Shown piece after piece: positions 1 to 11,473 of a stretch of DNA of 64,000 nucleotides. Numbering within the stretch: the first letter of the stretch is position 1; each line of letters opens with the position of its first letter. The position numbers were made by a program, and so were the translations under genes. The stretch comes from Panopea generosa (taxonomy: Eukaryota; Mollusca; Bivalvia; Adapedonta; Hiatellidae), in the NCBI GenBank assembly GCA_029582155.1, contig CM055897.1, positions 89,716,836 through 89,780,835 on the forward strand. Reading direction: 5' to 3'. A model generated the notes under the pieces. The model saw nothing but the letters and a program-made list of their open reading frames with translations. It was not told where the DNA came from and made no database searches.

Positions 1-843
1 ATGAAATCCAAACTTATACATGTATGGTTCGAAGTGGTTGCCACTGATCGGTTCTGTTCAGAGTTCAGAAGATGTTGGGATTAGAAGAGAAACTGTAATT
101 GTATTTACATGTTTATCTAATGTTAAGATTTTAACTGAAGTTGTATGAACTGCACTATTTTTAATTTAAATTATGTGAGAAAGTTAGCTTACTTCGGAGT
201 ATATTTTCAGAAAGCCTATTTTCCCTTGCTCGCCACACGTTTTCACAAAGGATCCGTGCGAGTACTGTAATGTGCCTACACAACTACATACTTATTGACA
301 GACAGACAGACAATATCGTTTATTCACTCAAGGTACATATAATACTACATGAGATTTTTCTTATATATATGCGACAGTTACAGTTCAATTCGCCTAGTCC
401 GTAACAGTATTTCACTTTGTTATTTAGCCGTTCTAAAATGTTATAGCATCAAAAATATGGGAAAACTGACATATCGTAAAAATCTCTTTTCTTTAAAAAT
501 GTATTAGTAGAAAGTATATAATGATTATTTGAAAAATCTTGCTTTATTCAATTTAGATGCAAAACTCTGTTACAGATAGGGTGAATCAAAGCAGCGGGCC
601 ATTGCAGACATGTATACATATATAAGCTCTTAGTGAGGCTTTGTGGAAATTAAGTCTTTAGCCCTAACGACAAAAGTCATATCCCTTCAGAAAAATTACA
701 CTTTTTTACGTTGTTTTCATTTTAAGTTTTGAGTCGGACGTTACGTCTTATATTCATAGAAAAATTGTTTACATTCATTAAGCCAATTACATATTTTCAA
801 AATCAATTATAATATATGTATAAATTTCAGTTTGATAAATCGC
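1..843. other. AT-rich DNA, no gene seen
   Basis: No reading frame or RNA gene is supported here. The only structure seen is a short GACA repeat at about 298-312, followed by a stretch resembling a LINE or SINE tail that I cannot place. Confidence 0.5.
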
Positions 844-1104
844 TTACATTGACAATGCTGAACTGCAGTCATAATCCGATCCTTTGAAAGCACAACACTT
901 ACACAAATAATTCAAACTGATTTGTGACCAAGATTTCAAGTCCGATTCATTAATATTTGCACATTGTGCATGAACCCTATTTTTGCAATTAGCACATTGA
1001 ATTGTATCATTTTCACATTCATTGGTACAGACAATACATGGAAACGCCATGATTATGCAAAGAAGCATGATTTGCGATGAAAAAAATCGTATCTTATATA
1101 CCAT
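844..1104 (-). CDS. PHD-finger-like zinc-binding reading frame (possible exon)
   Basis: An 86-codon frame starts at ATG 1104 and runs to a stop at 844. Its cysteines and histidine fit the C4HC3 order of a PHD finger: C23-x2-C26, C37-x2-C40, H45, C48, C68-x2-C71. Known PHD fingers coordinate two zinc ions and usually read histone-tail modification in the nucleus, so that role is an inference here. The first 22 residues are hydrophobic (MLLCIIMAFP) and could be misread as a signal peptide, but they lead straight into the first zinc ligand. A later start at M13 or M19 is possible. It is far too short for a whole chromatin protein, so it is either one exon, a captured fragment, or part of a mobile element; PHD-like fingers are common in invertebrate transposon-associated proteins. 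No partner exon was found nearby. Confidence 0.42.
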   Translation of the reverse strand: MVYKIRFFSSQIMLLCIIMAFPCIVCTNECENDTIQCANCKNRVHAQCANINESDLKSWSQISLNYLCKCCAFKGSDYDCSSALSM

Positions 1105-1718
1105 TTTGTGACAATTCCAATTATTTGGAGTAAAAGCAATTACGGGGAAACTTCATCTCGTGCTAAATACAAGACTTTGATTCTACGGTTCCTTAAAGGA
1201 GTCGTCATACGGTAATTAAACGGTAATTATAAATATTTGTAGTTGAATGAAAGTGTGTGCAAATTGTTTGTAATGTGATGGATAAAGTTGAGCTTTAATA
1301 ATTCTTAATGTTTTCACACGTCTAATTTCACCGCCTTTAAAATTGTGTTAATCAAAAGATGGTACGTGCAAACGACAAGACTGGTTCAGCGGTTACTTAA
1401 AAACATTACTTGGTAATCATATTTGTTTGTTTTTTTATATCTATAATCGCCTCTTTCACACATACGTCTGAGTAATAACAATTTCTGTCCCATTTCCACT
1501 TGTGTAAAATTGCAGCCTTTAATTGGCCGTATTGCACGTGAATATTACGAGACTTTGGTTGTCCAATGCTAGGGCTTCAAATTAAATATTTTGAGGGATA
1601 TGTCAAATGGATGAAACAGATAACGCAAATCTTTGATAAATATATAGATTTATTTCATATATCAGATATAAAGTAAAACATTTCAATATGTTAACATTTC
1701 ACACAATCATCACACCAA
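1105..1718. other. AT-rich DNA, no gene seen
   Basis: No coding or RNA feature is supported. A small doublet of 'cggtaatta' lies at about 1209-1228. Confidence 0.5.
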
Positions 1719-1722
1719 TTTA

Positions 1723-1956
1723 CCCTTTCCCTCATGGTAACGCTTTTTGACGTCTTTGCAAACAGAGCAAACCCAGGTCAAACAGCTCCTGTCTGACCTG
1801 GGTCTGCTCTGATTGCCTATCAAAATATTGCAGATCAGAGTTTATACTATTGTCATTAGCAGTCAAATTGTTCATTTTATGTACCAAAATGATTTTATTC
1901 AATTAAATAACCATAGTAGGTGAAGTCTTTTGCAACATTACTGGACAGGGAAAGGG
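1723..1956. mobile_element. piggyBac-like MITE with strong internal hairpin
   Basis: The element is 234 bp and non-coding. Its ends are inverted (CCCTTTCCCT on the left, AGGGAAAGGG on the right). It is flanked by TTTA (1719-1722) and TTAA (1957-1960), consistent with the TTAA target of piggyBac elements with one base changed. Inside, 1764-1810 forms a hairpin with about 22-bp arms around ACCCAGGTCA / TGACCTGGGT and a 3-base loop. Such elements are moved by a transposase encoded elsewhere. The superfamily call rests on the TTAA site and CCC ends only. Confidence 0.6.
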
Positions 1957-1960
1957 TTAA

Positions 1961-3248
1961 ATAGCTCAAGTATAACTTTGAAAAAAAATAAAGGTACAAT
2001 TTTTAGTTACAGTCAAAATGCTGTATTAGCTTATGGCATGTAAAATATTATTAATTCATAAGCATTTCATAAAAAATGAAGCGTTCAAAAAGTTATATTT
2101 GAGGTATAATTGTGAATCTCACAGGTTCGCAAATGTTATGAACACCGATTGGAACATATTTAACTATACTAAAAATAAACTCTCCCAAAGTCATTTTTGG
2201 CTGAATATTATTTTCTAAAACTTTGCATACGAGTCAAATATCATACATTCTATCATATTTACATGTATTTAATACAATAAAGTATATAGAACGCTTGTAA
2301 TAAGTCGATTCCGGTAATCGAAAACCGATTCCTGTAGATTCCGGTAGTGAAGTCGATTTCGGTATTCATTGTAACCGTTCATGCATTGGAGAAGGAAGTT
2401 AACTACTTTGATATACTTGATCGTTTCTTTTATAAAAATGTAAAAATAATTAATACTTAAGTTAGTATATCTTTGTTACTGCATGGTATATGATGTATGT
2501 GTTTCATATATGATAATAAAAGCTTGTTGGGATGTTTGTGGAATAAATATTATGTTCTGCAGTGCTAAAATGGTATTGCAATGACGAAATACAGTGCAAA
2601 TGTGAAACATTATTTTATACATAAATACCTGTCATAGAACATAATATCCAGCAGTATATGATGGTAAAAACTGCGAGTTCTTTGACATTAAAACATCATC
2701 ATAAGCACTCAGTCTTTAAAATAATGACACGTAATCTTTCCTATACACAACTGACCACCATGTTAGTTGAGTCGAATAGTAGCATGTCGATGATTGGGTA
2801 AAATAAATGAAATTGGCCAATCCGCATGAGGATAACATCAAAAAGGTGTGAACACCAGAAAGCAATTATTTCAGCGGAAAGGGCCGAATACTATATTAAA
2901 CATATAATGCAAATCGGAGACAATAAACAATGCATTGTAATAAAATCACTGTACAAATATAATGTTGATTTGAATCATATAAAGAAAGCTGTGCATAAAA
3001 GCTCTGATCGGAATTCAAGAAAAATAGGTCTAATGTTTGCAAACAGTACTGTAACACGTAGCTGAGGCATAACTAAGCTATACTGTATAATTATCATTAT
3101 TTAAACCAGTGAACTGTTATTAGGTCATTGTTTAAACATGAAAAAAAAAACAAGAAAAATAAAGGTTCCAACGGTTCTCCTTGACTCACTCCTACATTAC
3201 TATAAAATGTAAGACATGTGATAACGTAAAGGAAGTATCCCTTGTATA
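1961..3248. other. AT-rich DNA, no supported gene
   Basis: Degenerate copies of 'gattccggta' lie at about 2308-2366. A 79-codon frame on the plus strand (2826-3065) has no recognisable motif, no splice context and ordinary AT-rich composition, so I do not call it a gene. Confidence 0.4.
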
Positions 3249-3463
3249 CCTAATACCGCGATATACCTATTACCGCGAATGTCCGTATAATAACAACCTG
3301 GGAAGACATGCGCAAAGTTCCAACTTCCGTTAGCGTTGGCATTTGTTTGCATTTCGTATCGGCAACATTTTTTTTACTCGGCTCACTTAAGTAACCTAAT
3401 TACTTTTTAGTATTGCTGCCATTCTTTACATGGTTGAACATTTTTTAGACTCGCGGTATTAGG
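3249..3463. mobile_element. 215-bp MITE with 13-bp perfect terminal inverted repeats
   Basis: CCTAATACCGCGA at 3249-3261 is the exact reverse complement of TCGCGGTATTAGG at 3451-3463. The interval is non-coding and carries a second, imperfect copy of the CCTATTACCGCGA motif just inside the left end (3266-3278). No clear target-site duplication is visible, so the superfamily is not assigned. Confidence 0.5.
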
Positions 3464-3640
3464 TTTGACCAGTATATATTGACATTTATAACTCTTCTAA
3501 CAGACTATTTAGGTTAGCAGAGACAAGGACTTAAAACATTAAACATCATCTCATTGCGTGTTTACAGTATCCATGGAACAGCAAAATGGATGGGTTTAGT
3601 TAACATATTTAAATGGCATATAAACACATATTACATTATA

Positions 3641-4623
3641 CGAGGTATGTCCCAAAAGAAATAGGACACATTTAAAAATATACCTTTTAGTGTTTCTTGG
3701 CATGATTCATTTTCCATATTTAAACTATAAGCATGAAAAATTTCAATATCGTACACCAACATTTAACGTTAATTTTGACAAGTCAAAATGTATATGTAAC
3801 AAAGTACGGGGGAGTTTGACGTTATTTGTGCGACGTCATATTGACATTCAAATGAAAGTCATTCTTAACTGCTGTGCAAAATACAATTCTTGCGGTACTG
3901 CTACCACTTCTGGTACATGTCAGGATACTATGGTGACTCATAGACCCTAACCACAGAATGTACACTCAGTCACATGACCCGGAGGTATTGAAAGCACTTT
4001 TCACAAACATCTGACTTGACTCCCAGGAAAACCACTGACACAAGATTTTGGTCTTCGAGATCGCTGATGGTTAGTTACTTTCGTCTCACTATTGGAAACC
4101 CATTTGTACCACCAATAGATAAGACTCCAGGATAGGCTTTCTGTTGAAAAGTTGTGTGAAATTTTACACCCAACACAAAATTTTACCAGACTCCAAATTC
4201 AGTTTCCATTTTAGGCATGACGTTGTCCAATTTTTTCACTATTCAAATTCGCACTTATTTCAAAAGTGCGCACAATATTCAAATGTCTATATATATTAAC
4301 ATCGAATTTTTAAACGACATTCGCACATGATCTGAAATTACGTCCACTGTTATTTCATTACATTTGGCACCATATTGAGGAAGTTTTCTGCTTTCCAAGG
4401 CAATGTTATTTTTTTAATGGCGTCTAATTTCAAAATCCCCCGTACTTTTAAACTCGCGTTATTATGGTGACTTTTGCATAAATTTAATGATAACTGAAAG
4501 TTGATTTGATGTTTTATGACAATAGCAAATGTGCCGATCTATCCATTGATACCATTGGTTTGCATGCAACGCCCTTAATACAAAAATGACAGGGTCATCC
4601 TATTACTTTTGGGACATACCTCG
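3641..4623. mobile_element. decayed mariner-like DNA transposon
   Basis: The left end CGAGGTATGTCCCAAAAG (3641) and the right end are inverted repeats of about 25 bp with one mismatch, and the element is flanked by TA on both sides (3639-3640, 4624-4625). TA target duplication and a terminal repeat containing 'tgtcccaaaag' are typical of the mariner family. At 983 bp it is shorter than an active mariner (usually about 1.3 kb). No frame in it resembles the transposase beyond short stretches, so it is an inactive copy. The 86-codon plus-strand frame at 3690-3950 shows no transposase motif. Confidence 0.72.
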
Positions 4624-5080
4624 TATATATTATGCATATATAAATCAAATCCAATTTTAGTTGAGAAAGGAAAAAATGTATTTACATGATCGGAGACATA
4701 TAATAAAGACACTGTTTACATAAAACAATCAAGATGGCAAAAAAAAAAGAAAAAAGACAAATAAATGGGCTCCACTGTGAATTAAATACGAAAACTTTCA
4801 TAATAAAAACTTTATTTTATGTTTAATAAATGTAAAGTGTAGACAAAGTTGATCATTTGCAAAAGGACATTGCATGAAATAGTGTCCGGCGTCCACTTTT
4901 CATGCCCGCATTTTTTCACATGGTGAGTATAATTTTAATTTGTGACAACATGCTGCCGCGAGTGAGTTTTTAGGATAAAAAATATGGTTTCATATATTTC
5001 AGGTTTTGGGTATTTTGCAACGTTTAAACAGTTATGTTAAAATATTGGTGGGGGGTAAATAAATGTTTCCTCCACCTAAA

Positions 5081-5084
<4 letters not shown>
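4624..5084. other. AT-rich DNA, no gene seen
   Basis: No coding or RNA feature. An A-rich tract lies at 4740-4755. Confidence 0.45.

Positions 5085-5111
<27 letters not shown>
5085..5111 (+). repeat. 27-base poly-G tract
   Basis: An uninterrupted run of 27 G, preceded 35 bases earlier by a second G-rich stretch. It can form G-quadruplex structures and is prone to length error. Short open frames across it (poly-Gly or poly-Pro) are artefacts of the run. Confidence 0.9.
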
Positions 5112-5329
5112 TGCAATATGACATTGATACAATTATACATTTGCCTATCTATTTTGAACAGAAATGGTTGAGAGTGGAAGGTGCTTCGTTTTCTTTGTTG
5201 TGTGTGTGTTTTCATAAAACGTTATTAAATGGTTTCAAATTAATGGAGTATATGTTTATAACAACAATCCTTACTCCCCTGTCAGCCCGCCCCCACGTAC
5301 ACCCTGCATCCAGGGATAACCCCAGTGCA

Positions 5330-6150
5330 TGAGGTGCCAGGTTTAAAACCAGGTGAAATAATTCAGCATTTGTTTTTTAAGATATTAAAATTCATTAGGA
5401 GTCCCCGTACCCTCACAAGCAGGGGACACACCTACCACATTTTACCCCACGCCTTGGCCACTGATGCATGAGGTGTCGGGTTTCAAACCATGTGTAACAC
5501 ATTTTTAACACATCTTTTTTTTTCTTAATTAAAACGTTTGCAAGTCTCACACTATTGAAGTAAATAACAACCATTTCTCCCTAAAACTTACAAGAATGCA
5601 GTACTTGATTTTTAAGATAACAAAACTTTCCCGGGGAGTCCTTCGTATCCTCACCAGCAGGGGATATCCTCCAACACCACGTCTCTTGGTTTCCAGGTGC
5701 ATGATGTACCGTGTTTAAAATCAGGATGAAGTTGTTTTTTAACATATCTTATATATTTTTGTTGATCAAAGCGCTTGAATGTCACTAAACATGGAGCAAA
5801 TAATAACCATGTCGCTCTTATTAGTATGGTGTATTTTTTTTAAGGTATTAATATTTTCGTAACTCCACCAGCAGGTTATTTTTCTAAATAAAAACGTTTG
5901 AAAATCACCAAATATTGGAGTAAATAACAACTATAGTTGTATCCTAAAAGTACCGCAGCGGGGGTCTAGAGGTAGAGCGCCCACCTCGAATGTTGAAGGT
6001 CGTGGGTTCTTTCTTCGCCCAGGTCATACGAAAGCCTTGAAAAATGATACTACCTAACAGATAACACCCACACTGTGACGTAACATTTTATCTTAAAAGC
6101 TTACTAGAATGCAGCATTTGTTTTTTTAAGATATCAACATTTCCCGTGGA
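5330..6150. repeat. degenerate tandem repeat, period about 230-290 bp
   Basis: A module containing 'gaatgcag...ttttttaagatat...' followed by 'gtcc...cctcac.agcagggga' recurs at about 5363, 5594, 5823 and 6109. Accompanying phrases such as 'gtaaataacaacca' and 'aaaacgtttg' also recur. The copies are strongly diverged. A tRNA-headed SINE (5956) sits inside the last interval and explains its longer spacing. Confidence 0.55.
5956..6055 (+). mobile_element. tRNA-derived SINE fragment
   Basis: The head resembles a tRNA: an A-box-like 'ctagaggtagagcgcc' and a B-box-like 'gtcgtgggttc', spaced about 30 bases apart as in an internal RNA polymerase III promoter. The region after the B box does not close a tRNA acceptor stem, so this is a SINE and not a tRNA gene. 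The 3' part is short and poorly defined. Confidence 0.5.
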
Positions 6151-6265
6151 AACTGCTCTCCCACATCATGTACAATTATCTTGTTTTTAAAACATCGTAG
6201 TTTTATGTAATTTTCATTTGTGAATACATAAGCTGTCACAAAACGTGAATGAATAAAATTCCCGT

Positions 6266-6343
6266 CTCTGTGAGTCTGGACTCCAGTTTCACTAAACGTC
6301 TCAACTCTGTGAGTCTGGACTCCAGTTTCACTAAACGTCTCAA
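6266..6343. repeat. two-copy 39-bp tandem duplication
   Basis: Copies at 6266-6304 and 6305-6343 are nearly identical. The unit is 13 codons, so the minus-strand frame stays open through both as VETFSETGVQTHR twice. There is no other sign that this frame is coding. Confidence 0.8.
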
Positions 6344-6470
6344 CTTGAAAGGCTATTATTTCATTTATGTTACTCATTTTGCATTTTATCCTTTACGAAT
6401 GAGTAAATATGTGTTGTGACTTTATTTTTGTATGGGTATTTAATGTGTAATGAGTCAAAGTTATCATAAA

Positions 6471-6660
6471 AGCGGGTTGGTAGTGTAATGGATAGAGTGT
6501 TAACCGCTCACGCCAGAGGTTGCGGGTTCGATCCCCAGCTCGACCCGATGCCTCTCATAAAACAACACTCAGTACTGGTTCTACCCAGGAAGCGGTCTCG
6601 GAAGCGGTTCATATAATCTCAGAGCTCTCACCGCAATCGAGCTAAAATAGATTAATATAC
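6471..6660 (+). mobile_element. tRNA-derived SINE, family 1
   Basis: The head has an A-box-like 'tggtagtgtaatggatagag' and a clear B box 'gcgggttcgatcccc'. It is followed by a body with 'cagtactggttctaccca' and 'aagcggttcatataa'. The same body is found at 11474-11669, 34036-34182 and 34358-34505, which defines a family. Transcription would be by RNA polymerase III, with mobilisation by a LINE reverse transcriptase in trans. The 3' end (about 6655) is approximate. Confidence 0.75.
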
Positions 6661-9327
6661 ACTGATGTAACATAATGACCTCTGAGCATTGACCTCTTTG
6701 ACCTCTGTACAGGCAAAGCCTCACTTCTGCAGATATTATATCATGACTATGCTTATTATAAAGCGGGTCAAAACTCTATCTAACAGTCGATCAAGAAATT
6801 AAGGGTTACATCCAAAATATGTGAAATCCATTATCTCAGCATGGCTTAATTAATATTAGTTAAAGAATGAGGCTCTGCCTCAGATCAGCACGTATTATAC
6901 GATACATTTAGTGTACGAGATATTAAAATGTATTTGTTGTTGTACGGTTTTGTGCCCATCTCAAATATAAAATTTTAAAATAGCATTCTGGGTTGGCATT
7001 CTTACCGTTAAAGGAAGGCTAGTGCAAGTTTTATAAATGATTTTGTAAATACTTCATGATTGCGGAGTACAAATACATTTTCTTGAATGAATATCAGTTT
7101 TTAGACTAACCATCTTTAGTTTGATACTCTATTAAATTCTTTAACACTTTGTGATCATGTAATTTTAAAAGAAGACATCGGGCACTGCTTTATGCAATGC
7201 CATTATGTACTGATAAGACATTTTATACTGATAATCTATTATATACAGACAAGCGCATCGTAAGATATTAGCTTTAAGCATCTATTCAATGCAATCAAAA
7301 TTTATAAATATGTTATGTCTTTTCACCCTTTCTTTATCTTTTTCTTACTTTTTAATATTTTCTTTTTTAAAACCAATATTTTATGTTTAAACTATTTACT
7401 CCAGGATAACCATATGCTGCTGTTGTCGCCGCTAATCTCATGATGATAATGATTATTTTATGTCTGATTTTTGTTCTAATGCAAATTTGATTGACAAACA
7501 ATAACTTATCGGTGATGCGAGACGTCCCGACAATTAACAATCATTGGAAGACAAAGTAGAAAAAGTAGTAAACGAAATGATAGCGAAGTCGTAATGACGA
7601 AATGATAACTCGTAGTTACGAGATAGCTTTGTTGTACGAACAAAAAATAAATGCCTTTCAAATGGCATTTACTGTCTTCCGTAATACTAGCTTACCATTT
7701 GACCATTTTAAAGTTCCCGGTGTTGGTCGTATTGCTGACATTCGGGATCCATAGAAACCCACTTTGTAATAGACAATTAACGGTATCGCCATAATAGCTA
7801 AATAAGAATAGCTATACTTCCCCGAGTACAATAAACTTCGAATATAAATGGTATGACTTGCTTGTCCTTTGTTACCACAGGTGTTTAGTAAACTACTAAT
7901 ATTAAACTAAATAAAACGAAGCAATTTTGCACTGAAAATCATAAAAGTATGTTTTCTATATATATATGCCATTTTAGATGGAATCCAATTTGAATCACTA
8001 ATAAGCTTTTATGTCGTCAATAAAAACACTATTTAATCCAGAATTGCTTGATTTTGATGAAAACGTTTCGTTATCAAAGGCACTAATCTATATATTTATG
8101 TTATATGTATGTTTAATAAGTATGTACTGTAATTTAAGTGCTTTTATGGCTTAACGTGACAATTGTTTTGACCCATATCGATTGTTATGTTTTAGACAGT
8201 TACGTTAAAGTCCCCGACTCAGTTTTTCTACGTAGCAAATACAAGTCCACGGTGTGTGTGCACGGGGGCATGTGGATATTCAGTTGCAAACACATACATT
8301 CTATTTTTAATCCTTTGATACAATGTTAAACTTCAAAAGTTGCAAAAAATAATTTCTTTTTCTTATACAGCATGCTTACATACTTACCCCCCCCCCCCCC
8401 CGCTTTAAAGCTATCTTATTAAACATGCCAAAAGTATATTTAAAAACGGCCTACGCGCATATGTTAGGCAAAAATAGGTTTTCCTCTAAAACTCAACATA
8501 GATTTGGGACGTATCAAATGAGTCACGTGATTTCATTTTAATTCCAATTTGATATGTGATATTGGTTACATAATGTAGAATGCATTTCGTCTAATAAAGA
8601 GTCAAAATGATGAGCCGAAGGTCACCAACCTAACACTGATGAGCTTGATATTTATTTTTAGAATAGGATAGTTTCAATTTCAGCAACCGAATATGTTATC
8701 GATTCATTCTGCATCAGCGTAAAATCGTATACTATTTAGAAATGATAATGAGAAACGTTTTAAAAACTTATTTAATGTTTTAGCCATTTACAGCGATTAC
8801 TCATGACATGATACTATCTTTATGCACGATTCATATTAAAACGTGGTCGCAGACTTTAACAGTAGTTAAATACTAATGATATCATGTTCTTTGTTTCTTG
8901 GCAAAATTCCACCATATGTACGCTATCAGATGGTTGCTAACTAGCAAAAACTAAACATCCAAGGAGTGTAAAACTGCACACCGTAAATATAAATCATTGT
9001 AAGAGTTATTTCCCTTTCCTTACAAAACTTGGAAACTGTAAATTGTGTCAATAAAACTTACGTTTTAGAAATTATTTTTAGTGATTTTTAATGAAAGGAA
9101 ATATGTGTTATGTGGACAGTATTTGCATCCCAAAAGGATTTATGTAAACCTTGCTCGTTACATGTAAGTTTATATGTCATCAATGGTCAACAGATAAAGT
9201 TCATTGCATATATGTATATTATTAATGTACTCTATTGACACCACCATGCCTCGTTAGTAGCATCGATATATGAACATGCATTGGACCCTTAAGTTGAAAT
9301 AGTGAACGAAATACCAAAAAGCCACGC
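6661..9327. other. AT-rich DNA, no gene seen
   Basis: No gene is supported. Small structures seen: a 15-base poly-C tract at 8387-8401; a 7-bp stem AAATGCC/GGCATTT at about 7650-7672; and a stretch (7587-7690) sharing phrases ('acgagatagct', 'actgtctt.cgtaat') with 11738-11800, probably one dispersed repeat family. Confidence 0.4.
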
Positions 9328-9598
9328 ATTATTAGAACAACAGGTCTGGCTTTTCTAAAATTCGGAGCAAACTGTTCAGTACACATTCATAAAATGAGCT
9401 TGAAACAATACCCACTATAGCAGTGTAAAGCCACCCTTCCACCCAGCCCCATGCTCCTACGTACGTTCAATGACAATATACCTGCTGGATCGTGGCTTTT
9501 CACTGCTCATCATAGACAGTATTGTTTCAAGCCCATTTTATGTATGTGTAACAGTTTGCTCCGAGTTTTAGAAAGGCCAGACCTGTTGTTCTAATAAT
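9328..9598. repeat. 271-bp fold-back inverted repeat
   Basis: The first ~100 bases, starting 'attattagaacaacaggtct', recur as the reverse complement at the end (about 9492-9598) with only scattered mismatches and small gaps. They are separated by a roughly 75-base spacer with 'ccacccagccccatgctcc'. RNA or single-stranded DNA from here would fold into one long hairpin. It may be a fold-back MITE. No target duplication was recognised, and the short frame at 9527-9718 is a by-product. Confidence 0.75.
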
Positions 9599-9888
9599 TG
9601 ACAACCGTGATGTCCACATTTCACTAGCAGTCGTGGAGCTAGTCAGAAATGAGAATATTGTTTTGGAATCCAGTTCCCTGTAAGTGAAAAACAAATGACG
9701 GTTTTGTACGTGCACCAAACAGACACGCTATCATAAATGCTATAGACAAATTAATTGCCACTAAACAGCAGAAGTATATATAACTAGTGTGCACAAAATA
9801 CTAATATAATGGTAAGAACAAACTTGTTTAATTATCACAAAACGTATACCTCATGCGCTATACCGACGTTGACGTTTGCTTTAAAGTG

Positions 9889-10970
9889 TTTTTTGACGTA
9901 GAGTAGGGTTAAATAATTGAATATCATAAAAAATCTAGTTTGTCAATTTTTCTAAAAATCTCACAATTATTGTACAATATATAGTATAAAATCATATAAA
10001 AATTGTGCAAAATTCGCTTGGTTTGATTTTTGGTAATTTTGATTTGAAGCCATTTTTACGAAAAAATCGAGAGAAAAAATATTTTCCGTTTTTCGCTAGT
10101 ATTTTCAAAACGTGGCGTTCGTCATAATTTTTGCATTTGTAAATCCATACATCCGTCAAATATGTACATGGTGATATATGTTTCTATTCTGTGTATTAGG
10201 AATAACTCAACTGAGGTCGAAAAATACGCGATTTGGCTGCTATACATTGGGACGTCAGAAAGGCTGAACATGGCCATGTTTACGACGTCACATATAAATA
10301 TATATTCTATTGACCGCTGCAAAAAATACATATTCACATTGGAAATTTATTCTAGATTCATAATATACTAATTGAACCACTGATTTAGAAAATAATTTAA
10401 CCTTAATCAACTGCCGAAAATCTTATGGAAAACGTGTATAATTATGCAATATGATGACGTCTTTTTTGACGTAGGGTAGGGTTAAATAATTAAAAATAAA
10501 AAAAAACTAGTTTGTCAATTGTTCTAAAAATCTCACAATCACTGTGAAGCATGTTGTTAGAAATCAAATAAAAATTATTCCAAAATCGCTCGGTTTGTTT
10601 TTTGATAATTTTGATTTGAAGCATTTTTTTCGAAAAAAATAAAGAAAATAATAATTTCCGTTTTTCGCTAATATTTTCAAAATTTGGCGTTTGTCGTAAT
10701 TATTGCATATGTAAATTCATATATCCGTTGAATGTGTACGTTGTGATATGTGTTTCGATTCTGTACATTCGGTATAGCTTGACTGAGGTCGACAAATACG
10801 TGATTTTGCTGCTATAAATCGGGACGTCAAAAAGACCAAACATGGCCATGTTTAAGAAGTGTAAAGAAGTGTTATATTTACCGCAGAAAAAAAAGCATAT
10901 TCAAATTGGAATTTACTTCTAGTTTCATTACATACCAACTATTCCACTGATTTCGAAAATAATTTAAAAT
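9889..10970. repeat. two diverged tandem copies of a ~573-bp unit
   Basis: The unit begins 'ttttgacgtag.gtagggtt' at about 9891 and again at 10464. The copies align along their whole length through landmarks such as 'ctaaaaatctcacaat', 'ttccgtttttcgcta', 'gactgaggtcga.aaatacg' and 'catggccatgttta'. They differ by many substitutions and small indels. No convincing frame runs through both copies, so the unit looks non-coding. Confidence 0.8.
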
Positions 10971-11461
10971 TCCTCCTTTAAAAATGGATTTTTCCTAATT
11001 TTGCTGAGTTTACTTGCAAAATATATGCTGCTGCTGAAATTTTGACTTCAAACTATATTCTTAACTATCAAACTAGTGTTTTCACTATTACACTATTAAC
11101 TAACTGTACAGACGGACAGTAACAATAACGATATATATATATATATATACACACTAGTACTGTAAATAAACATAAATTGTTAAAACGTAAATTGAGGTGC
11201 TAGCTGGTGCTAGCTGGTTTTTTTCAAATCTTATAACGGCATATTTAGTATTTCTATTCAAGTTTTAGTAACACTCTAAATGGTTTTTAATAACATAGTA
11301 TTTGCGCACAAAGTGTAACATTTGTTGTTGTTTTTTTATCTTTTGTAAACTTTTGCCTGGGTTGTTGCAATATTTAATATTGTAGATGATCGCTATTTAT
11401 TTTTACCCTATTACAAGACAGTAAATGAATGCAAGTTATTTCTATACCATGTCAAACAAAT
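10971..11461. other. AT-rich DNA with a short TA microsatellite
   Basis: A (TA)n run lies at about 11132-11149 and a doubled 'ctagctggt' at about 11200-11218. Nothing else was seen. Confidence 0.45.
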
Positions 11462-11473
11462 CCATTCCTAATT

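Noticed and set aside
3690-3950. 86-codon ORF inside the mariner-like element as its transposase
   Set aside because: It has none of the expected helix-turn-helix or DDD motifs. The element is too short and decayed.
5063-5332. 89-codon ORF with poly-Gly
   Set aside because: It is open only because the 27-G run contributes nine Gly codons, and the rest has no coding signal.
6471-6552. Possible tRNA gene (A and B boxes present)
   Set aside because: The acceptor stem does not pair and the sequence continues into a body shared with other copies, so it is a SINE head. The same reasoning applies to 5956, 11861, 24674 and 33696.
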